A DNA stretch of 55,905 nucleotides from Oscillospiraceae bacterium (GTDB taxonomy: Bacteria; Bacillota; Clostridia; Oscillospirales; Ruminococcaceae), in the NCBI GenBank assembly GCA_017545185.1, contig JAFWQJ010000076.1, forward strand, positions 1 to 55,905. Direction: 5' to 3'. This document shows, in pieces, positions 50,258 through 55,905 of this stretch; the stretch's first letter is position 1, and each line of letters begins with the position of its first letter. The notes beneath the pieces are model-generated. The model was not told where the DNA came from, searched no databases, and saw only the letters and a program-made list of their open reading frames with translations. Made by a program: the position numbers and the translations under genes.

Positions 50258-52228
50258 TCAGTAAGCCGGAATAAACTCGTCATCCGCGGCCGGCACACCG
50301 GATAGAATCTTCCTTGCGACATAGCTGTCATCGCGCTCGAAGCAGTTGAACAGCGTATAATACCGCAGCCCGATCCGCCCGCCGGTCTGGCCGTTGCGGT
50401 TTTTCAGGATCTTCAGCTCAACGTCCCGGATCCGGTGCTCCTTGCATTCGTTGATCTTTTTCTGTGCGTCATCCTGCCCGATGCCCTGCACCTGCAGGCC
50501 GATCAGCACATCGGAGCCGTATTCGATCGCGCCGGACTCCTTGAACGCGCTCATTTCGATCTCCCCTGTTCCGTAGCTCATGCGGTTCAGGCTGGAGATC
50601 GCGAGCACCGGAATGCCGAGGTCACGGCTCATGCGCTTCATTTCCAGCACGGCTTTATCCGTGTTCGTTTTGTCCGTTGCGCGCAGGTCAAACGGCGCAA
50701 GGATCTGCAGATAGTCGATCATGACGACCGGTTTTCTGCCGGTCAGCCGGATATGCTCCTCCGTGCGCGAACGGATCTCCGCGACGCCGATATCCCCGAT
50801 GCCCTCGTAATAATACAGACGGTCGCTGTATTTCTGATACGCGAGGACCGCTTTGTCGATCAGGCTTTTTTCCTCCTGCGAATAGCCCTCATACCGGCTT
50901 TTCGTCAGGATGCCGCGGACAGTCTTTGCCTGCCTGACATCACCGCCGCTGCACAGATAGGTCTGCCGGCTGATGCTCTTTGCAAGCAGCTCGGACGCGG
51001 ACATTTCCAGTGAAAAATAGAGGACATCCGTGCCAGCCTCCGCGATCTGATCGGCGGCCTGCAGAATAAACGTGGTCTTGCCGAGCGACGACACCGCACC
51101 GAGCACATAAAGCCCGGCAAACAGTCCGCCGTCCAGCTCTTTATCGAGATCCGCAAAGCCGGTCGGAATGGCCTCGTCCGCGTGATCGCCGCGGATGTGA
51201 TCGAGGAAACCGGAGAGCCGACGCGCACCGGATGCCGCGTCATGCGCGCTGCGCTCCGCCGTCAGACTGACCGCCGTTTCCGCCGTGACCGCTTCCGCAT
51301 TCTGTGCGAGCTGCTGCGCAAATGCCGCCGGATTCCCGCGGAAAAAGTCGTTTGCATCCTTGCGCATCCCCTCCGGATAAACGGAAAGATCGTATTCCGC
51401 CGTCACGAACGGCACGCCGATCCGGCGGAGCTCCTCCGCGAGATGTTCGGACGCGGTTTTTCCGGCATCGTCCGCATCAAAGCTGAGGATCAGCGGGCAG
51501 GCAGGCTTTTTCTGTTCGAGCCGGTCGATCAGCTTGCGGAAGCCCGTCCCGCCGACCGCGACCGCCTGAAAGCTGCCCGCGGACATGATCGAGATCGCGT
51601 CGATCGGGGATTCGCAGACGAAGCAGGGCGTTTTGTCCTGATCGAGCGCATTGACATGATAGATCGGCTCCCCGCCTGCGCTCGCGGTTTTCGGCTTGCG
51701 GAAGGATTTGCCCTTGATGCTCCGCGTCATATAATAGGTATGGCTGCTGTCATACGGGATGACGACGGCCTGCTTTTCTTCGTCGTAGCCGAGGTGAAAG
51801 CGCTTGACGGTCTCCGCAGAAAAACCGCGTGTTTTCGTCCAATAGTCGGTCTTTCCGGCATCCTGCATACAGGCGGTGATATAGCTGCTGAAATCCGTCT
51901 GCACGGGCGCGGGACGCTTTTTTTCCGGCGCACTCCCCTGCCCCGCGCCGGGTGCCCTGCCGAACAGCTCCTCTGCAAAATGAAGCTGCTGCGTAAAGTC
52001 CGGCAGATCCTCGACCAGCCCGATCAGCGTGAAGATATCGCCGGACTGACTGCACGAGAAGCAGTGCCAGTTTTTGCCGCCGTTATAAACGGAAAAGGCG
52101 CCGTCCGAGTGACTGCCGCGGTGCGTGCCGCTGCCGCAGAGCGGACAGTGATAAAGCCCGGAGCGCTCCTTCACGGAGATCCGTTCCAGATACGCGGTCA
52201 GCTTTTCCTTGTAAAAATCAAGTTCCAT
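50258..52228 (-). CDS. Primase-helicase fusion (CHC2 + TOPRIM + DnaB-type helicase)
   Basis: 656 aa. An N-terminal zinc ribbon (Cys28, Cys31, Cys56, Cys59 in YHCPLCG and NWHCFSCSQSGD) is followed by a TOPRIM domain (FVCESPIDAISIMSAG, then LILSFDADDAGKTASE). The C-terminal RecA-type DnaB helicase has GAVSSLGKTTF (Walker A) and VVMIDYLQIL (Walker B). Primase and helicase in one chain is the arrangement of phage T7 gp4 and of some plasmids and mobile elements, unlike the separate chromosomal DnaG and DnaB. The start at 52228 has CAGGTG 7 nt upstream; the longer frame from 52321 would run into the iterons. It starts 74 bp from the array, as expected for a replicon-encoded fork enzyme. Confidence 0.9.
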   Translation of the reverse strand: MELDFYKEKLTAYLERISVKERSGLYHCPLCGSGTHRGSHSDGAFSVYNGGKNWHCFSCSQSGDIFTLIGLVEDLPDFTQQLHFAEELFGRAPGAGQGSAPEKKRPAPVQTDFSSYITACMQDAGKTDYWTKTRGFSAETVKRFHLGYDEEKQAVVIPYDSSHTYYMTRSIKGKSFRKPKTASAGGEPIYHVNALDQDKTPCFVCESPIDAISIMSAGSFQAVAVGGTGFRKLIDRLEQKKPACPLILSFDADDAGKTASEHLAEELRRIGVPFVTAEYDLSVYPEGMRKDANDFFRGNPAAFAQQLAQNAEAVTAETAVSLTAERSAHDAASGARRLSGFLDHIRGDHADEAIPTGFADLDKELDGGLFAGLYVLGAVSSLGKTTFILQAADQIAEAGTDVLYFSLEMSASELLAKSISRQTYLCSGGDVRQAKTVRGILTKSRYEGYSQEEKSLIDKAVLAYQKYSDRLYYYEGIGDIGVAEIRSRTEEHIRLTGRKPVVMIDYLQILAPFDLRATDKTNTDKAVLEMKRMSRDLGIPVLAISSLNRMSYGTGEIEMSAFKESGAIEYGSDVLIGLQVQGIGQDDAQKKINECKEHRIRDVELKILKNRNGQTGGRIGLRYYTLFNCFERDDSYVARKILSGVPAADDEFIPAY

Positions 52229-52301
52229 GTTTTGCACCTGCCTGTCTGTTATCCGGTTTACCGGGGTTACTGCGCTTCTCTCCCCTGCCGGGTCCTGCAT
52301 A

Positions 52302-53022
52302 TTTTTAGCACTTAAACGCAATTTTACGGCTTGCTAAAAATGCGTTTAAATGCTAAATCCGGTCGGTTGTTTCTATCACTTAAACGCAATCTGCGATTTT
52401 TCCGAAATGCGTTGAAGTGATAAGTTTTCATGCCGTTTCTATCAGTTGAACGCAATTTAGCCGATTGACGAAATTGCGTTGAAGTGATCGTTTTCTGTCC
52501 TGTTTTTATCACCAAAACGCAATTTGCAGATTTCACTGAAATGCGTTTAAATGATCGTTTTGCAGTCTGTTTCTATCATCTGAACGCAATTTGCAGATTT
52601 CGGAGAAATGCGTTTAAGTGATCGTTTTCTGCCCTGTTTTTATCATTCGGACGCAATTTGCAAATTCCGATAAATGCGTTTAAGTGATCGTTTTTCATGC
52701 CGTTTTTATCATTTTACCGCAATTTGACCGATTTGGTAAAATGCGGTGAAGTGATAAATTTGCAGTTCATTTTTAGCACTTAACCGCAATCTGACTGCTT
52801 CGGGGAATTGCGTTAAAGTGATAGAAATACGATAGACTTTTAGCACCTGACCGCAATTTGAGCGACTCTGCGAAATGCGTTTAAGTGATAGATTTTAGGC
52901 ATGTTTCGAGCAGTTTGCCGCAATTTGACGATTTCACGAAAATGCGTTCAGGTGCTAAGATTTTGCGTTTAAATGCTAGGAAAATGCGTCGAACTGATCA
53001 AAAATTGCGTTCAAATGATAAA
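52302..53022. repeat. Iteron array, probable replication origin
   Basis: Ten imperfect palindromic units of about 52 bp repeat every 66-68 bp. Each has a left arm like TATCACTTAAACGCAATTT and a right arm like AAATGCGTTTAAGTGATA. CGCAAT lies at 52317, 52385, 52451, 52518, 52585, 52652, 52718, 52785, 52852 and 52919. Three further right arms follow the last unit, with TGCG at 52943, 52964, 52985 and 53006, a spacing of exactly 21 bp. Arms facing both ways plus a 21-bp direct array are typical of initiator-binding iterons. The region has no gene. Confidence 0.9.
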
Positions 53023-53082
53023 TGCTGTTTCTGAAAAGCTCGCAAAACCGTTGTTTTTCATGCACTTTTTCTCACTAATACT

Positions 53083-53139
53083 ATAATACTCTAGTATTAT
53101 AAGAAACATGCATCGGCATTTGGCCGAATGCCAAATGCC
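53083..53139. other. AT-rich segment with two perfect dyads beside the iterons
   Basis: TATAATACT-CT-AGTATTATA (53082-53101) and GGCATTTGGC-CGAAT-GCCAAATGCC (53115-53139), then TGCATGATGCAT. These may be the unwinding element, partition or additional protein-binding sites of the origin, or may end the rep transcript, although no T-tract is present. Confidence 0.55.
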
Positions 53140-53179
53140 TGATATGCATGATGCATGGAAAAAGAAAAGTGCCGCCGGC

Positions 53180-54661
53180 TCAGCTTTTTTTCTTTCCGCT
53201 GTGCGTGAACGTGAACACCATATTGTCCAGCGTTTTGAGTGACGGGATCACGGAAGGATCAGCCGGATCCGGAAGCTGAATGTCCTGATACCATTCGGAC
53301 AGATAGGTCTGCTCGCGCAGCAGCTTCCATGTCGCTTCAAATGTTCGCTTGAGCAGCGAGGTCGGGTTCTTGACTTTTTCAAGCCGGGTCGCAAGCTGTG
53401 GGTTCCGTTCGATCATTGTGCGCGCGGAAATATGCGGGGTCTGATCGCCGCACTGTTCGATCAGCTGGACGACCGTCACAACATTCTCGATCGCGGCCTT
53501 GTTGCGCTCCTTGAGGATCGAAGTTTTGATGCAGTAGGAATGCGTCGGATTGCGGACCGGATCGCCGCGCTTCGTCAGCTTCGGCGCGCCGTCCTTCTTC
53601 TGCACGATCGCCAGCCGGTATACCGTCTGAATGACCATGTTCATATACGGCGAGCTGAACGAGATCGTATTAGTCTTATCGTCATAGCCTTCAAAGTTCA
53701 GCACCGGATACAGCGATTTGGACGGCTTTCCGGCTCTGGTGCCATGCATCACGCCGACGATATTGTGAAAGCTCTGGATCGTTTCGATCAGCCGCTGGAT
53801 ACCGGCCTTGTTGATATTGCGCTGCAGCCCCATGCTCTCCGCGAGATCGGGGATATACAGCTTGATGACGTCCTGCAGATTGGAGTATTTTGTCTTTTCA
53901 AATTCGCGCAGGATGATCGAATAGAAAATGCGCAGCATACCGAGGTCAATGGATTCGATGCCCTCTTTGGTGACCATGTTCTGCAGCTCGACCTCGGAGA
54001 CCGGCTGGATGTCATTGCCCTTGAAATACATTTTGCCGCCGGAAAATTTCAGGCCGTCCGTGGAAGCGAGCGGCTGCATATAAGCATTGCCCGCAGGCGT
54101 CAGCGACATGATGTACTGATAGTTTTTCAGGGTCGGCACAGCCAGATTTTTCGGGATATCCAGCACGGTATCACCGGCACGGCGGCGCGTGCGGTATGTG
54201 TTCTCCCCTTCCTCCTGCATCAGGAAATACTGCATTAAATGATGCAGGCTGAACGGCGCAAGGAACGTGAACATATTAGGCGCGGGATCCGCGAGCAGGG
54301 TTTCGTATGCCTCGTCTTCATCCGTCAGCTGTGTGCGCAGCGCGGCGGCATCCTCCGGCGGAAGATTCTGGACAAAGGCAGCACGCTTTTCCGGTGTATC
54401 GAACCGGCTGACGAACGGGCCGAACTGCCGCAGATACACCATATGATACACGCTCGCAAGCGCAAATTCCGTCGAGAGCGGGTCGATCTCCAGATTTGCC
54501 GTGGTCAGCGTCATGAAGCCTGCGACCTCAAATTCTGCGGGATTCAGCATGAACTGTTCTGCGTACCGTCTGAGATTCTGCAGGATCTCATTCTGTACGT
54601 CCTTCGGCGGAAGCCTGCGCGGAGCCTGCTGATATTCAGCAGGCGCGTTGTTTTCCAGCAT
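53180..54661 (-). CDS. Probable replication initiator-like protein
   Basis: 493 aa, soluble, no recognised domain name. It is mostly helical, with basic stretches towards the C-terminus (LKRTFEATWKLLREQTYLSE). Segments such as YSNLQDVIKLYIPDLAESMG and SLYPVLNFEGYDDKTNTISF could be winged-helix elements of a Rep protein. The assignment rests mainly on position: it lies between the partition genes and the iteron array, on the same strand as the primase-helicase. AAAGGAAAACGAT precedes the ATG, and an inverted repeat (54677-54718) lies just upstream as a possible autoregulatory operator. Another conserved plasmid function is possible. Confidence 0.5.
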   Translation of the reverse strand: MLENNAPAEYQQAPRRLPPKDVQNEILQNLRRYAEQFMLNPAEFEVAGFMTLTTANLEIDPLSTEFALASVYHMVYLRQFGPFVSRFDTPEKRAAFVQNLPPEDAAALRTQLTDEDEAYETLLADPAPNMFTFLAPFSLHHLMQYFLMQEEGENTYRTRRRAGDTVLDIPKNLAVPTLKNYQYIMSLTPAGNAYMQPLASTDGLKFSGGKMYFKGNDIQPVSEVELQNMVTKEGIESIDLGMLRIFYSIILREFEKTKYSNLQDVIKLYIPDLAESMGLQRNINKAGIQRLIETIQSFHNIVGVMHGTRAGKPSKSLYPVLNFEGYDDKTNTISFSSPYMNMVIQTVYRLAIVQKKDGAPKLTKRGDPVRNPTHSYCIKTSILKERNKAAIENVVTVVQLIEQCGDQTPHISARTMIERNPQLATRLEKVKNPTSLLKRTFEATWKLLREQTYLSEWYQDIQLPDPADPSVIPSLKTLDNMVFTFTHSGKKKS

Positions 54662-54676
54662 ATCGTTTTCCTTTCC

Positions 54677-54718
54677 GCTTATTCGGTAAACCGGATAATA
54701 TCAAATTCTCGAATAAGC
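54677..54718 (-). promoter_or_regulatory. Operator-like inverted repeat before the rep-like gene
   Basis: GCTTATTCG (54677-54685) and its complement CGAATAAGC (54710-54718) flank 24 bp that contain GGTAAACCGG. It sits 16 bp before the start codon. Confidence 0.55.
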
Positions 54719-54775
54719 AAAGTATACAAGGTAACCGAAGAAATCAGAGAAATCCGGATAACGGGCACTCCCCTG

Positions 54776-55135
54776 TTATTTCGGCGCATGGAGGATCTTT
54801 TCGCCGCGCTTTGCATAGCCGGCTTCGATCTCGTCCAGCGATTTTTCCAGGATCTCGTTGATCACAGCCTTGATCTCGCGGCGGTCGGTGTATGCATAAT
54901 CCTTCAGGCGGCTGAGCAGATCCTTCCGCACGATGAACGTCGCGCGGATGTATTCCTCCGGAATCTGCTCCGGTTCCGGTTTTGCGGCCGTTTTCTTTTC
55001 AACCTTAGCAGGCTTTTCAGCGGCAGCAGCTTTGCCGGGTTTCTTCGGCTTTTCCTGCTTTTTCGGCTGTTCCGGTTCCGGTGCTGAAAACAGCGCGTTA
55101 TTTTCCAGCGGGTTCGACTGCAGTTTGAATGCCAT
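54776..55135 (-). CDS. Ribbon-helix-helix partition protein, ParA partner
   Basis: 119 aa. The first 55 residues are a Lys/Pro/Ala-rich disordered tail (KPKKPGKAAAAEKPAKVEKK). The last 60 contain a CopG/ParG-like ribbon-helix-helix: IRATFIVRKDLLSRLKDYAY, then an acidic helix. Small RHH proteins of this kind, with a flexible tail that stimulates the ATPase, act as the centromere-binding partner of ParA on plasmids. The ATG at 55135 is 8 nt from GAGGAG; an ATG at 55141 overlaps the parA stop but is too close to that site. It is co-transcribed with parA. Confidence 0.75.
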   Translation of the reverse strand: MAFKLQSNPLENNALFSAPEPEQPKKQEKPKKPGKAAAAEKPAKVEKKTAAKPEPEQIPEEYIRATFIVRKDLLSRLKDYAYTDRREIKAVINEILEKSLDEIEAGYAKRGEKILHAPK

Positions 55136-55137
55136 GG

Positions 55138-55902
55138 TCATTTCTCCTCTCTGCGGATGATCTCCGCGGTGATGGCCCGGTAGGCAGCTGCGCCGCCGGA
55201 GCCGGATGCATACTGCAAAACGTCCTTGCCGTATGCCGGTGCCTCTGCGATCTTGGAATTGTAGCGGACAATGTCAGTGAACATTTTGTCCCCGAACTGC
55301 TCTTTGATCGCGTCCAGAATGGTTTTGTCGAGGCTTCTGCGCGCGTCGTACAGCGTGACGGCAACGCCTGTCAGGTCGAGTGACGGGTTCATGCGCCGCT
55401 TGACCAGATCGACCGTATGCATGAGCTGCACGATGCCGTCCAGCGGCATGTACTGCGCAGCGACCGGAATGATATACCGGTCGGATGCGGTCAGTGCCAT
55501 CAGGGTGAGCACGGACAGGCTCGGCGAGCAGTCGATCAGCGTGTAATCATACGCATCGCTGAGCGGCTCGATCGCCTCTTTCAGGATGAAATCGCGGCCG
55601 GCTGCGCCGATCAGTTCGACTTCGGTGCCGGACAGGCGGATGTCTCCGGGTATGATGTCCGGCATCCCCTCTCTGCGGATCACGGCGGATTCTGCATCGG
55701 ACTTCCCCGTCAGAATGTCGCTGACGGTCGGGGTGTTTTCCGGCAGCGCGGTCAGGCCGGTGCTCTTGGTCAGACTCCCCTGCGCGTCCATATCAATGAA
55801 CAGCACGCGGCGGCCTGTCTCAAACAGCGCTGCGCCGATATTCAGGCAGGACGTTGTTTTGCCGACACCGCCCTTCTGGTTGACAAAGCTGATGACCTTC
55901 AT
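55138..55902 (-). CDS. parA: ParA-type partition ATPase
   Basis: 254 aa, complete: ATG at 55902, three bases from the window edge. The deviant Walker A KGGVGKTT is at residues 10-17 (with NQKGGVGKTTSCLNIG), Walker A' FIDMDAQGSLT, and Walker B YTLIDCSPSLSVL. Soj/ParA family without an N-terminal helix-turn-helix, as in chromosomal Soj and type Ib plasmid ParA. The adjacent RHH gene indicates plasmid type Ib segregation, moving the replicon by ATP-driven binding to the nucleoid. Confidence 0.93.
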   Translation of the reverse strand: MKVISFVNQKGGVGKTTSCLNIGAALFETGRRVLFIDMDAQGSLTKSTGLTALPENTPTVSDILTGKSDAESAVIRREGMPDIIPGDIRLSGTEVELIGAAGRDFILKEAIEPLSDAYDYTLIDCSPSLSVLTLMALTASDRYIIPVAAQYMPLDGIVQLMHTVDLVKRRMNPSLDLTGVAVTLYDARRSLDKTILDAIKEQFGDKMFTDIVRYNSKIAEAPAYGKDVLQYASGSGGAAAYRAITAEIIRREEK

Positions 55903-55905
55903 GGA

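Noticed and set aside
52302-53022. CRISPR array
   Set aside because: The units are palindromic with diverged arms and no variable unique spacers of constant length; the 21-bp direct array and replication genes indicate iterons.

Overview
The window reads as a Gram-positive Clostridia genome, most like a Ruminococcus/Oscillospiraceae gut bacterium. The reasons are several large secreted proteins that combine BspA-type leucine-rich repeats, Thr/Pro linkers and dockerin-type DxNxDG repeats, strong AGGAGG ribosome-binding sites, consensus TTGACA/TATAAT promoters and moderate-to-high GC. No rRNA, tRNA, CRISPR array or insertion sequence was seen. The right end carries a plasmid- or chromid-type replication and partition module, so the whole window may lie on a second replicon; that is an inference.

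Layout. 1-5229 (+): end of a capsule locus, with a flippase C-terminus, the three CapE/CapG/CapF enzymes that make UDP-L-FucNAc from UDP-GlcNAc, and a nucleotidyltransferase-fold protein. 5296-6795 (-): a fused Wzz/BY-kinase regulator of polysaccharide assembly. 7342-12246 (+): a compact operon with a 118-aa small protein, a leaky-terminator hairpin, a PqqD-like protein, a soluble S26-type Ser/His peptidase, an HPr-kinase-like P-loop protein, an ABC exporter and a membrane acyltransferase; it looks like a peptide-modification/export cassette. 12292-13785 (+): a nucleotide-sugar dehydrogenase fused to an N-terminal Cro/CI helix-turn-helix. 13974-24943: secreted proteins (GH25 lysozyme lipoprotein, a frameshifted secreted gene with a 24-aa leader ORF, a BspA/dockerin protein, an M6-like metalloprotease, a secreted repeat-domain protein).

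25204-32072 is the most interesting stretch. It holds an AgrC/AgrA-like histidine kinase and LytTR regulator. Divergent from them is a strong promoter preceded by AgrA-type 9-bp direct repeats, which drives a 10-codon hydrophobic peptide ORF (MFDWLLGLFG) inside a probable short RNA. Closely related repeats (GTTCAYTCC core) precede a 149-aa unknown gene (two copies exactly 21 bp apart) and, less perfectly, a secreted four-cysteine protein followed by a two-gene ABC transporter. Together these look like an agr-like regulon with no recognisable AgrB or AgrD.

32538-34420: an ECF sigma factor and a membrane anti-sigma-like protein with an extracellular dockerin-like segment, both starting with TTG and translationally coupled. 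34663-48530: more surface proteins (transglutaminase-like, a vWA/type-3-repeat/lectin-like/C39-like giant followed by a small membrane protein, a 1715-aa BspA/dockerin protein, a membrane beta-lactamase-family hydrolase). 48771-50065: an AAA/DUF4143 ATPase broken by one missing base. 50258-55902 (-): primase-helicase fusion, a ~720-bp iteron array, a probable replication protein, a ribbon-helix-helix protein and ParA.
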